The position numbers and the translations under genes were made by a program. The notes under the pieces were generated by a model. That model worked only from the letters and a program-made list of their open reading frames with translations. It had not been told where the DNA came from and made no database searches. Shown here one piece after another: positions 11,518-22,041 of a stretch of DNA of 29,207 bases. Origin of the DNA: Apostichopus parvimensis (Eukaryota > Echinodermata > Holothuroidea > Aspidochirotida > Stichopodidae); assembly GCA_000934455.1 (NCBI GenBank), contig KN882987.1:10837-40043 (forward strand), read 5' to 3'. Positions within the stretch are counted from its first letter, which is position 1; the number at the start of each line of letters is the position of its first letter.

Positions 11518-13589
11518 GTGAGTAGTTGATGTTCCTATCATCGACGCATATACAAATCTTGACCAATTACGTCAAGAAGGAGAAGCGTTAAAAAAAAACT
11601 GTCAATCAAGGAGGATCATGTGACGTGCTCCCCTATAGCAAGTAATTCTTGTAGTACTCCTTAAATGTTTATTCTACTACAACTAATGTCTTTATCTCAT
11701 ATAGCTACCGCTTTCTTGGATAAATGATATATGAGTTCAAAATTCCAGTAATTTTCAGTTCCAAACATTGCTATTTTCTTTCAAACGTCTGAACTATAGA
11801 GCTGGAACGCACATAGGTTTTTATGACTATATACAATGTACATAGACATAAGAAGCAGACGATAAGATTCGCTGTTCATTGGCAACACAGGACCCCTTGT
11901 CGTGTTTGCACGTAACAAACACCTAGCGCGATAGGAGTGACCGTTATACGCAACATATAAAACTATTACAGTATATAGTATAATAGTAGCCAGGCTCTTT
12001 GTATTTCTGTAACAGATAAAGTGAATCTTAACATCACTATAATCCCAACCTAAACGAGTATTCTGAAGTTCAACGTTAATGAATGTTGCCTTACCGGGCG
12101 CTGATGTCTACGAAACTCGCAACACTTCAAACTTACAAAGGGGTTAATACTATGTTAGTAGTACATGAAAGCATGTCACATGTGTCTTCTCGTTACTGTA
12201 TAGTGAGACTTCAAGTGGTATGTATATGCGATGATTCTCGTATGTGCAAACGTTGAGGCGCAATTTAAATATAATCATGTTATATCTAAGGTCATCTAGG
12301 GTTTATCATTCATAGAACCTTAAACAGTGGAATCAGAAATGATGTATTTTTAAATATTCGTCTGTATAGACTCGAGAAATTGTAATCAATCAATCAATCA
12401 GTCTGTTCGAAGAAGTTATACGTACGAGACTAGATTGCACATGTTGATAAGAACTAAATAATAAAATGCCAATAATCAATATCATTCAAGATATTCATAA
12501 ATGTAATAAAGTGACGTTTGGTTACTTTGTCAAAACCTAAAATATTAGCTACTACATGTATAGTCAATTCACTTTATACAATGTAGGTTCTATTCTTCAT
12601 TTAAACGTATTTATATCATGATTTGTGTATAGTGTAAATTTCAATCTACGTTTATAATCCAACGTATGAGCTCAGGTTGAAAGATACAAAGATTACAAAG
12701 TGCTATAGATATAGGGTAAAGAATTGAACAATCGATGGAAATAACACCTGTATACCCAGTATACAGTAGAAATAGAGAACTTGGAGCCGGCCAGATTTAT
12801 ATTACAACCATAATAATGATAGAAAGAATTATGCCGTCTACTTGATTTTTGTCTTATGGGGAGATGGCTTTTTCAGCAAAAAGCAATTATTACTTTGCAC
12901 GTAATAATACCATGTTAGTCAGGTCTAGATATTTCAATGATACCCTTGTTTTCTTAACTTGTAAGATATATGAAGCTACATCACACAGCCCCGCTCCTCC
13001 CCCTACCAACCTCCTTGTTCAGGTTTGAAGATAGCCTAAGTTAGCCTATGATGTGGTACAAGCAAAAATAAGCACTGGGTTGAATAAGGAGAGAAATGAA
13101 AATTTGGTTCTGCAAATTAAATGAAACATAATATTATTCAACAAATAAGAAGATTTAACACCGCCACACACGAAGTTTATAACTAGAGTTTTGACAGAGT
13201 AGGAAACTAATCAATTGTGAAATAAGATATAAAATAAAATCAATCAAACAATCATATAAATAAATGAATGAATAGTATTGTAAATAAATGCCGATAAATA
13301 AATATTAATAAAAAGCGATATTAGCGACAATAGTAACCAAACCCTAGTATTTTGATAAAGTAATTTCTACATCTGCATTTCTAACAAAACGATAACAAAA
13401 TTGTATAATAACGTTACTGCATAGACAAAATACCTACCTATGTATCCTAACTATTGAACACACCAAAAACAAAATTACGTTTTCTTCTTGGTAGGACAAA
13501 ACGCACTGCCCTCTAACTTGTATCCGATGTTGGATTCATTCAAAGTATATAAATTGAACAGTTGATTTGGTCTTTTACATTTGTTGCAG
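11518..13589 (+). other. Last intron of copy A
   Basis: This intron of about 2.07 kb is AT-rich, with an ATCA tetranucleotide run near 12388 and AAATA-type runs near 13255. From about 12712 on it is matched by copy B from about 21110. It ends in a T-rich tract and TTGCAG. No further exon is recognisable. Confidence 0.7.
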
Positions 13590-13924
13590 GTGATGATAAC
13601 TTGTCTTATTATAACAATAAACAATTCAGTACAAAAGACGAGGACAACGACGGATCAGGTAGTTACGACTGTGCGAAGAGACATCGCGGTGGCTGGTGGT
13701 ACGGTTATTATTATTATTATTATTGTTATAGTTACTGCCGTACGAGCGATAATTATTGCGGTTATTTCCCTGTTGGCAACTGCTGTTACTATTGCACATA
13801 TTCAAATCTCAACGGAGACTACGACGGCTCTACTCGAGGAACGAACATCTACTGGGATAGTTATAGTTTGAACGGTAACGGATGTAGCCTACAATACACA
13901 GATATGAAAATAAGGCCGGTGTAG
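13590..13924 (+). CDS. C-terminal FReD exon of copy A with Tyr/Cys-rich insert
   Basis: The exon enters in phase 1 and ends at TAG, with 110 full codons plus the split one. It reads GDDNLSYYNNKQFSTKDEDND, the canonical FReD segment with the calcium-loop acidic residues, then YDCAKRHRGGWWY, then after an insert CTYSNLNGDYDG, and finally SLQYTDMKIRP, the family C-terminus. Between WWY and the pocket cysteine there are about 30 residues where most FReDs have two. The insert is rich in Tyr and Cys and begins with six TAT codons (13706-13723). It would sit at the ligand pocket. The exon can follow either 11517 or 8102, both phase 1. A poly(A) signal candidate lies 240 bases downstream. Confidence 0.92.
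13706..13723 (+). repeat. In-frame TAT triplet run coding six tyrosines
   Basis: Six consecutive TAT codons lie inside the last FReD exon. Copy B has TAT/TAA words at the same place but no perfect run. Slippage here would change the number of tyrosines without a frameshift. Confidence 0.85.
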
Positions 13925-14163
13925 ACTTTCTTGCCTAGAAAGTAAAAAAATATCCACATAAAGGTTTTAGCGTCAGATAGCAAGACGTGCAATAGTCAAG
14001 GAAGAAGAAGAAACTTAAACAAACGGAGCGATTCGACAAATTATTAATTGTTAATGGAAAGAGAAGATAGCATTAATTGAAATTGATGACAAATTATAAA
14101 TGTTAACCAGCTTACTGTTGTTTAAAAGTTTGCAAATTGATTATTGAATGAGTCTCAACAAAT

Positions 14164-14169
14164 AATAAA
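14164..14169 (+). terminator. Candidate poly(A) signal of copy A
   Basis: AATAAA lies 240 bases after the stop codon and is followed by T-rich and GT-containing sequence (TTTTTTCTTTAATGTGTTA), as expected for a cleavage site. Alternatives are AATAAA at 14839-14844 and 15404-15409. Confidence 0.4.
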
Positions 14170-14237
14170 AAGTGAACTTGTCCATTTTTTCTTTAATGTG
14201 TTACTTTCCTTGTATTCAACACCCAGTCTGACCCCCC

Positions 14238-14430
14238 ATACTAACTCTCATACTCTCATAACTCTCATAACATAACATACTCTCATACTCTCATACTCTC
14301 ATACATACGCTCATGCATACTATCATACATACTCTCATACTCTCATACTCTCATGCATACTATCATTACATAACATAACATAACATAACTCTCATAACAT
14401 AACTCTCATAACATAACTCTCATACTAATA
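14238..14430. repeat. CTCATA/CATAA microsatellite
   Basis: About 190 bases of imperfect CTCATA, CATAC and CATAA units run up to the assembly gap. It is likely part of the reason the gap exists. Confidence 0.95.
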
Positions 14431-14475
14431 TTATTATTTGTAGGTGGAAATTAACAATTTTATAAAATGGTTGCC

Positions 14476-14740
14476 NNNNNNNNNNNNNNNNNNNNNNNNN
14501 NNNNNNNNNNNNNNNNNNNNNNNNNNNNNNNNNNNNNNNNNNNNNNNNNNNNNNNNNNNNNNNNNNNNNNNNNNNNNNNNNNNNNNNNNNNNNNNNNNNN
14601 NNNNNNNNNNNNNNNNNNNNNNNNNNNNNNNNNNNNNNNNNNNNNNNNNNNNNNNNNNNNNNNNNNNNNNNNNNNNNNNNNNNNNNNNNNNNNNNNNNNN
14701 NNNNNNNNNNNNNNNNNNNNNNNNNNNNNNNNNNNNNNNN
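14476..14740. other. Assembly gap (265 N)
   Basis: This is an unresolved run of N between the CTCATA microsatellite and an AT/TG repeat. The true length may differ. Confidence 1.
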
Positions 14741-14753
14741 ATATATATTTACG

Positions 14754-14776
14754 CGTGTGTGTGTGTGTGTGTGTGT
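14754..14776. repeat. TG dinucleotide microsatellite
   Basis: An uninterrupted GT/TG run of about 23 bases, preceded by an ATATAT tract at the right edge of the gap. Confidence 0.95.
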
Positions 14777-15394
14777 CAACGATTGACAAGTCTTTGGTGG
14801 TCGCGTGTAGTGTTGTTAATCTCATGTACATCGTATATAATAAAGCAATGTGGAAAACAGAGGTACTATCGCTATATTTGGGAGTTTGGAGTCTGTTTCA
14901 CCATATTTCTCTATCCATATCCCCCACTCCCTCGATACCCTCCCTTCCTATCCACAACATTGTCATTTATAACAACATCAGAATAATGTGTCCTTATATC
15001 CTACAATTTTTTTTGTCTATTTGGCGAGGGGTAGGGGTAGGAGGGGGCTAGTTCGCCTAGTTCATCATCATGCCATTATTCTATTCAGGAGCCTATGTTT
15101 GTTTGATTTCTGAAACAATTCCAATGAAGAGGAATAGCATATGCACAGTGGTTAGTATTCTTACGATCCTCTGCCGAGTATAAAGTCTTTTCGGTAGGAA
15201 AATGATCAATTTACTAAAAGTCAAATATTCATAACATGTGTTTTTAAGTTAACAAACAAGCTACTAATTGCACTGCATGTCTGGACGGAAATTAAGAAAA
15301 ATTCTAAATACATTTAGTACTATAAAGTGGTTTGCCCTGATTTTGTTTGCTTTATCAGAAAACTTGTCAACTAAACTCTAAGTTTCCTATGATA

Positions 15395-16560
15395 ACATTC
15401 ATAAATAAATATAGTACTGGTCCTTCGTGTTGCTTATTTTAAGCTGTGAGGTTCTAAAACCAACATACTACACAAAATGTATGTAATATTAATATTGCTA
15501 ATTAAAATAATACATAATCAGTAACACAAACAAACTGAATGATAAAGTGACTTTCTAAATATAGCCTCTAACTGTTGTAAACTAAAATACAATGGTTATC
15601 TTACCTCTAAAACCTATAAATATTATTAAAATACAATATTAAGTAGCAAATATGTACAGATCAAGGTGAACGTTCATGATTAGCTAACATTATTAAGATG
15701 AGCATACTGTGAGTTGGTCAGTTTGTAACAAATGACAAAATTAAGTGCACGATATTTCTCAGTATGAAATCTTTGTCATGAGTGTGATCAACAACCACTT
15801 TAGGTGCTCCACAGTCGCAATCAAAATTAACAGAGGGTGATGTCATATCGATCCTATCTAGTTCCAGAAAACTTGACAAACTGCTGTTATGAGTTTTGGC
15901 ACTATCGACATGAAATCACCAGAAGTAGCATAGCTGTACCATGAGTTGATCACCATATGTCCGTTTAAAATTATTGAAGAAAACATAGCTTGAAACATTT
16001 GTCAGACTTTCCAAGTCAAAAAACTGTTTTAAACTAAGCACCTTAACTTGTTTTTTTCTAAAACATGTTTCTCCTTCTGTGAAACTGCACAAGTAGCGCT
16101 TTGAGCAATCACTCATCCAGCTCCGTCTTCATACAAATTCCCCCGGCGCGTTTGGTTGCTTACTATGATCCTCTAAGATTGAAAGCTATATCTTTGAATA
16201 TCAAGGTGACCAAACATATTCTTTAGATAGCCAACTCACTAGTGTGAGCTTCTTGTACTCAGATGGTAATGTTTAGAAATCCATAAGTTATTTCTGTCTT
16301 AATTGAGTGATTCCTTCTGCCCTTTGCCTCTCATGCTCCAGGACATCTCTTTGCGTTGCTGACGACTGTTTTACGATAAAAGGAATAATTATATGATAAC
16401 TATCTGAAATATGATGAACATTTAATATGTATTTAACTGTTACATAATGTGAATTTTATAACCCATAAGTAAAGCAAACTGCAGACATTTGATTTACCTG
16501 TTAGTAGAGTTGGTTAGTCCAGTAGACTAATGACACATCTCTCTTCTGGCATTCAGTTTA
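15395..16560. repeat. 3'-flank duplicated segment, copy A side
   Basis: This segment matches about 22090-23350 downstream of copy B (for example TGTTGCTTATTTTAAGCTGT and ATATGGTGATCA shared words), with many substitutions and indels. It starts with AATAAA at 15404-15409, aligned with 22096-22101. A minus-strand open frame here (15916-16116) has a relative in copy B (22637-22864), but changes look unconstrained. No other coding content is seen. Confidence 0.75.
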
Positions 16561-16944
16561 CAGCCAACCCCATTTATAACCTCCAATGCACCTCCCATCA
16601 TATCCCACCAGTATACATGTTCCCGCCATTTTTCTTTTTTGATATTCCCATCTGACAGTTTCTTACCTTCAATTCACTCTCTTTATTACCCAGCAGTATA
16701 TGCGTCGCAATCATTACTTTGTGAACATGTGCTGGTGGTTTATGTTAGATTCTGATTTCAGCTACAGTGCTCTGTTTCAAGTTCAATATTTTATCCTTCA
16801 AACGCTTCAGCCGTTTGAGGTCAACTAAATTTTAGTGGCCGCTGTCAGCTCTTGTGCCAGAATGGGATTTGAATCAGTGACCTGCTGGTTACAAATTATG
16901 TGTTATCCAGCCCTTAGTTCGTGGCAAATCAGCTGTCCCCTTGT
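16561..16944. other. Spacer between duplicated segments
   Basis: This unique sequence lies between the end of copy A's 3' flank and the start of copy B. It contains the SINE-like element at 16803-16920 and no gene. Confidence 0.6.
16803..16920 (-). mobile_element. tRNA-related SINE-like fragment
   Basis: On the minus strand the sequence reads GGGCTGGATAACAC, then TTTGTAACCAGCAGGTCAC, then GATTCAAATCCCA. The last is a good match to the RNA polymerase III B box (GGTTCRANTCC), and the middle resembles the anticodon stem-loop of a tRNA-Thr(TGT). The D-arm/A-box part seems deleted between GGATA and CACA. A related head (GCTGGATAGCCCAGTCAGTA) occurs at 25196. It sits within about 25-140 bases of the copy B boundary. 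Confidence 0.5.
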
Positions 16945-18664
16945 GAACACAATATGCTCCATAAAGTCGTGGCGATCTTGTAAACTTCCTTGTAATTGAT
17001 AAACTAGGTAAAGTTAAATAGTCTCAATTTGAAAACCGGAATTAGATATAAAACCAACACGAAGATATTCTCATGTAAGTCGTCGTTGATAGTTAATGGA
17101 CAGATTTCTTAGAATGGGACCACTGACAATGTACTCCATCTATAACATGTATACAATGAGATTTGTCATTGATCCCAACCCACACTGTCCCTCTTCGCTG
17201 TCCTCAATCACCCCCTCCCACCCGACTCACACCTTCCCTTCATTATACCATGTGGCTGGTCGGTGTAGTACAAACTTTAACGTTTCGTTTGTCGTTTTAC
17301 AGTACCATGTAATATAATTCAGTATACAAGAGGAAACTCTCCCTATACTTAAAAAAAAAACATGCATGATAGTCTTTTACAAATTAAACAACTTAAAATA
17401 AATTACAATGTATTGAAATGTCTCTTTTATAACACGTTTCGAAACTAGGTAGAATTGTCATAACGCTTATAACTTCTCCATGTATGGTAACAATTGACAT
17501 AAAACACTTTCGTTTAATTGATGTGTTGAAAGATATCTGATAAATATCCACTATCAAAAATTAAATAAAACTGTTAGCATATAAATTCCTCTATATGATA
17601 TTTTTGGGCTATCATTCGAAAGAGCAATATAATCAAGAAAAACACAATATGTAATACTGTAAATACTGTGACAATATACACAAATTGTACACAGATAGAA
17701 GAGTAACTTATCACACAGAGTAAGTTGTTGCTTCCTCAATAACATTATCGACGATCAAACAAAAAATTGGCTATATCCCAAATCCATCGCCTTTGACCGA
17801 TTCCATTTTTTGTTGCTACGGTATCATATTGTGTATTTCACTCTGTTGGCAACAGCAAATTATAACATTTACCACTAAAATAGCTTAACTTAATCTACGT
17901 AATTATTAGATTCCGTAGATTTTATTTTCTATGACCTAAGGTAAATGTAAAACCCTCTCGAAGGATACTCAATCGTGCCAAAAGTAACTGTTGACGTGCT
18001 AAAACTGGTTTGATAATATGAGCCGTGTGAAATCAGTGTTTTCAAGAATTTTCGGAAGTTGAGAGAGACGAAAAACATAATTCTTTTTGTCCTTCTGATG
18101 ACATTCTTCATCTCTTCAATTTTCATCATCATCATTGTCATTATGTTATAAAAGATACAATTTTTATGTTAAATATCTATTCTTCTTTCTGTACCACGTA
18201 TATTTGTTGAATGTGCGTTTAATAAGGTTGTATTACATTCATTATGACATAACGTACTTATATCATAAGGAATTGCAGATATAACATTTGAATGGTAGTG
18301 ACCTAATAGGAAAGAAGTTGCAGGCCGTTCTATTATGGCTTGGTAAAATTTTCGTGAGCAATTTTGTTTTGGCACAATTTAAACGTGATATCCACAACAT
18401 TTTAGCAGGTTTAGCAGAGGAATATGTGTTTAATACGTTTTCGTTCTATTATTGCATGGATGAAAACTAGTGCATATACTATTGGTTCTTTGTTTTTGCT
18501 ATGGGGCATATTTTATCCAACGATCTGTTGCATTTGTAAGTTCGTGACAGTGTTTCCACTTTGAAGAAATTCAATATTCTAACATTGTAACAAGCTATGT
18601 CTGCTAAGAAAGAGCATAAGGCAAGAAGAAGGGAGATGGGAGGGGAGGTATTTACATCTTTATC

Positions 18665-19597
18665 CCGCCTATAACTGATATCTTTCGAACAAACAAATGG
18701 ATAAACAACTCAGGTATATTGCCAATCAAAACTAGTGTTACGCTGATAATCGGTAAAAAGTAAATGTCACCAGTCTGGTCACGATATTATACAATTGAAC
18801 AAAACATAATTAAATCTAAACACACCCGATGACAACTGTTTTGCAATTGCAAAAATTCTTGCCAAGAATCCAAGAAACATTTTGCACAATCAATGCTGTA
18901 AATACGGTATATTCATTCAGACCTACGAACAATACATGGTGGTCAAGCACAATGTAAGGTCTAAATTATGTGACTATATGTATATAACTACAGTAGTAGC
19001 TTATCACACTAACTTGCACAGTGCATCTGGGTCCTCAGCTGAGAATAAAAGTCATAACACGTGGTCACTAAATTGTGTATATTTTTAAAAGCTGCAAGGA
19101 GTGTCATGGATGCAGTTTGATCAAACATAAATGACTGTTGAAAAGATTGTATTTTGAGAATCAAGTTTGTGTATCACAATTTGTTTCCGGTTGGTTAACG
19201 AATAACTCAAAGACGTGGGACTTGTTATTTCTGGCTAGGCATATATGTCAGTATAGCAGGATAATGGTAGGATAAAATGTGACGGAAGCTAAAAACAAAA
19301 TAAAGAACATTTTGGTTTTGGTTCTGTTAAACACAAAGAGTATTAAATTTCTTAGCCAGGATACGCTAATGTCTTTTCTACATGAAGTCAATTTTAATCA
19401 TAACTCGATATCATCATTTAACATATTTTGCTCAAAAATTGGTGGCTCCATGTGACGACAATTTGTTTAAGACTTGCATCGTAAGTTTTGAACGTAATGG
19501 GTCAAGCAGAGTAACGAATCATGCAAAAGAAGTAACAGGAAGAATGGACTTGTTATTTTCCAAGAACAAAATGCTAGCACACAGTTTCATGCATTTC
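18665..19597. other. Copy B-specific insert of about 0.93 kb
   Basis: In copy A the sequence runs directly from the region near 5395 to GGGGACTATGATAGTTCAG at about 5407. In copy B these two parts are separated by this block. I see no clear inverted ends, target duplication or coding motif, so it may be an unidentified insertion in B or a deletion in A. Confidence 0.5.
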
Positions 19598-19788
19598 ATT
19601 TTGTTTGGGACTATGATCGTTCAGTTAAAAAGATGTTAGAGCTAGTGTTATAGAATAGTCACAAAGAAATTATCAAGTGCAATATCAGTTGCAATATAAT
19701 ATTTTTCGATAGCCGATTATAATTATGATACTTTATGTGTTAAAGTGTGCCTTAAAGTGCGATTTGACATTCATTCTGGCTGTATACA

Positions 19789-19863
19789 AATATCGGTATG
19801 GGGTCGATATTGGGATTGAAATATCGGATATCGGCCTACTCCGATATTGTCGATATCGGCACA
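19789..19863. repeat. ATCGG-rich dispersed repeat fragment, copy B
   Basis: Duplicate of the fragment at 5600-5672, with the same CGGCACAACACTA end. Confidence 0.4.
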
Positions 19864-20114
19864 ACACTAAAAAAAAGGATTCCAAGTAGAAGCTTAGATG
19901 AGCTTCTGCAGCGCTGCTACAATTGTTTAGTCAGTCAGATGAACTTACCTTACAAGTAAAATGGCACCTTCAAAACTCCAAGTTTCATTGTGCACGGTAA
20001 GTATCAAGACACGGTAATATTAGTCCAACAAGAATAGATGGGACGATGTAGATGATTAACTGCAATACTCTGTATGTCTTGTAATGTATTCAGTAAATGT
20101 CTTTTATTACACAG

Positions 20115-20145
20115 ATAATCGTCAGTGCCGAGGGAAGATCTTCAG
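20115..20145 (+). pseudogene. Exon 2 relic of copy B
   Basis: All 31 bases are identical to exon 2 of copy A, with intact acceptor (ACACAG) and donor (GTAGGT). In isolation it has no partner exons that keep a frame. Confidence 0.7.
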
Positions 20146-21685
20146 GTAGGTGTAATATTTATATTATATGATTTATCTTATTATAAGGAGTAACCTCTGC
20201 ATGTTATATCACTTATGTAATATCAACGTTCACACCTCAGTTGGACAACTTGAATGGCTGGAAATGTTGGTTCTGTAATGGTCGCTCTTGACCTTTTTGT
20301 TTTTCAATCGTGTCATCATTTCCGAATATCTATTTCGAGGTTGATTTCCTCTGAGTAGTTTACTTTCGATCTTTTCATATCCTACGTATCACATCGATAT
20401 TTTCTCAGGTACGTCAAACAAATGGGATTTGCATGATTTCGTAAGTCTTTTGATCTTACGTGGATATGATTGAGAGCTACGGAAGCTTGGTGGAAAAGTA
20501 ATTCAAGTTACTTGGTATTTGAATTTCAATTGCAGGCTGAAAACTAATCAAATATAATTCTTCGAAACAGTTACATCTGAGAATTCAATAACAATTACCT
20601 CATTTAAAATTAGTCGCGATATATTCCGCTATATAGTAGTTGAGTAATAGTTGGTATTTAAACTGATGCATTGCCTTAACTCTTTTAGTAACGAAAACAG
20701 TTCTCTCGTAAAATTGGCTTAGAACCTTATAATAATAATAATTATAATAATAGTAATAATATTTGATGTCTCCTTGTCAACTTTAAATAGTTTTGTACAA
20801 ATTTACTTCAATGGTGATTACAGCAATATATAGCGATGTAATAATAAGTCGTTATTTTAAAAAGAATATTGATTTTTTTTATCGTAACGAAAGTTTGAAT
20901 CAATTATTTTCAATATTGTGACATTTAAGAACCAGATTGTACTTAGGTACAGTGTAGTTCTTCTTCCAAGGAAACTGTAAAACGCTAGCCCAAACTACAA
21001 ACTGAAGTTAGAAATATAAGTTAATATTTCTGTGTAATAGTTGTTAGCAACAAATCGCATTGCAGTAGGGAACGAATAATAATTATTCAATCACGTACTA
21101 GTCAACAACGGGTAGAGAATTGAACAATCGATGACAATACCATCCTCCTTGCCCTCCTCAGGGAAATTGGAGCCGGGCATATATTATATTACAATCATAA
21201 TATTGACATAAATCATTATGGCGTCTATTTGATTTTTGTTTTGTGGAGAGATGGCTTTTTCAGCAAAATGCAATTATTACTTTGTGACGGGCACAGGTTT
21301 GAATGACGGGATAGATGAACATTTAGTGAATGGTATTGTATTGCAAATGAATGACGATTAATAAATATGAAACAGAGAGCGATATAAGCAACTTAAGTAA
21401 CCAAACCCTGGCATTGATTGAAGTAGTTTCCCTATATGTATGTTGCTCCTCTCGGGGCACCGTATTTCAAACGGAAGAAAACTAAAATTGTATAATAACG
21501 TCCTTGCAAAGAAAAAATACTTACTTATGTATCTTAAATATTAAACACACCAAAAGAAACTACTCGGAACTGAAGTTTTCACCTTGGTAGGAAAAAGCGC
21601 ACTGCTCTCTAACTTGTATCCGATGCAGGATTTGTTCAAAGTTTATCAATTGATCAGTTTATTTATTCTTTCTCATTAGTTGCAG
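20146..21685 (+). other. Intron remnants of copy B with two deletions
   Basis: This is a patchwork of copy A introns: counterparts of 6390-6990, then 7467-7810, then 12712-13589. An AAT-type run lies near 20729-20760 beside the first junction. No coding content is seen. Confidence 0.75.
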
Positions 21686-22041
21686 GTTATGATCGTTTGT
21701 ATGATAGCTACAATAAATAATTCAGTACAAAATACCAGGACAACGAGTGATGCAGCAGGTACGACTGTGCGGAGAGACATCCAAGAGCCTGGTGGTTATA
21801 TTAATATTATCACTGTAAGGAATATTATGCTGCTTCTTATTGTCGATCTTACTGTCAACATAGTTATTATTGTGCATTGTTTCCCGATGGCAGTGACAAC
21901 TGAGCATATCGCGCCTTTTCTCACATCAACGGAGACTACGACGGCTTTACTCGAGAAACGAACATGACCTGGGATAGTTCTAGTTTGAACGGTTTCGGAT
22001 GTAGCCTGCAATACACAGATATGAAAATACGGCCGATGTAG
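21686..22041 (+). pseudogene. Last FReD exon relic of copy B
   Basis: In the FReD frame this aligns along its whole length with 13590-13924. It keeps YDCAERH, AWW, NGDYDG, GCSLQYTDMKIRP and the terminal TAG. It has stops after YDSYNK (TAA), before CSRYDC (TGA), after WWLY (TAA) and after FPDGSDN (TGA). The calcium loop residues are partly lost (YQDNE for DEDND). It is seven codons longer than copy A because the Tyr/Cys-rich insert is longer. The net frame is kept, so the damage is by point mutation. Other frames (21680-21967) are shadows. Confidence 0.88.

Larger units (their letters stand above)
6359..13924 (+). other. FReD gene copy A: secreted FReD-TIL-EGF-FReD protein, spliced gene model
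   Basis: Nine exons inside the window join without a phase conflict: 6359-6389, 7280-7452, 7838-8102, 8432-8643, 9081-9290, 9893-10102, 10688-10999, 11256-11517 and 13590-13924. All introns are GT-AG. With the 22-codon exon 1 seen at 28303 in copy C, the product is about 691 residues: signal peptide, two-thirds of a FReD, a TIL domain, three EGF modules, and a complete FReD. Exon 8102 (phase 1) can also join 13590 (phase 1), giving a protein of about 289 residues with one whole FReD; I recall holothurian fibrinogen-like proteins being of similar size. The likely role is extracellular carbohydrate or microbe recognition, or adhesion. Exon structure is seen in the sequence; expression and isoform choice are inferred. 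Confidence 0.8.
13925..15400. other. 3' flank block of copy A absent from copy B
   Basis: In copy B the poly(A)-signal motif follows the stop codon by 55 bases; in copy A the aligned motif (15404) is 1480 bases away. The extra 1.4 kb holds a candidate poly(A) signal at 14164, the TCATA-type microsatellite, the assembly gap, a TG repeat and a second AATAAA at 14839. No coding content is seen. The open frames crossing the gap are artefacts of the Ns. Confidence 0.6.
16945..20114 (+). repeat. Copy B: duplicated intron 1 segment
   Basis: This aligns with 3255-6358 of copy A in the same orientation (offset about 13.7 kb), diverged by substitutions and indels. It differs by an extra block of about 0.93 kb at roughly 18665-19597 and by lacking about 420 bases equivalent to 5880-6298. 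There is no signal-peptide exon in it, so copy B begins inside intron 1 and is 5' truncated. Confidence 0.85.
20115..22041 (+). pseudogene. FReD gene copy B, decayed
   Basis: Copy B keeps exon 2 (20115-20145, identical to copy A) and the last FReD exon (21686-22041). The junction near 20764 deletes the counterpart of 7000-7466 including exon 3. The junction near 21108 deletes the counterpart of about 7810-12712, including exon 4, TIL, the EGF exons and FReD 2. Intron sequence around the losses is still recognisable. The remaining last exon has four in-frame stops. Together with the missing exon 1 this is a non-coding relic, although transcription cannot be excluded. Confidence 0.85.

Noticed and set aside
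12388..12405. ATCA repeat considered as a CRISPR or regulatory array
   Set aside because: It is a short tetranucleotide microsatellite in an intron, with no spacers and no eukaryotic relevance as CRISPR.
13581..13871. 96-codon frame over the last FReD exon rich in Ile/Val
   Set aside because: It is an out-of-frame reading of the TAT-rich FReD exon, and the hydrophobic run is an artefact of that.
15028..15050. G-rich run resembling a quadruplex or telomere-like repeat
   Set aside because: Only three clear G-runs are present and there is no repeat array, so it is probably chance.
14420..15051. Open frames crossing 14476-14740
   Set aside because: They exist only because the Ns of the assembly gap contain no stop codons.
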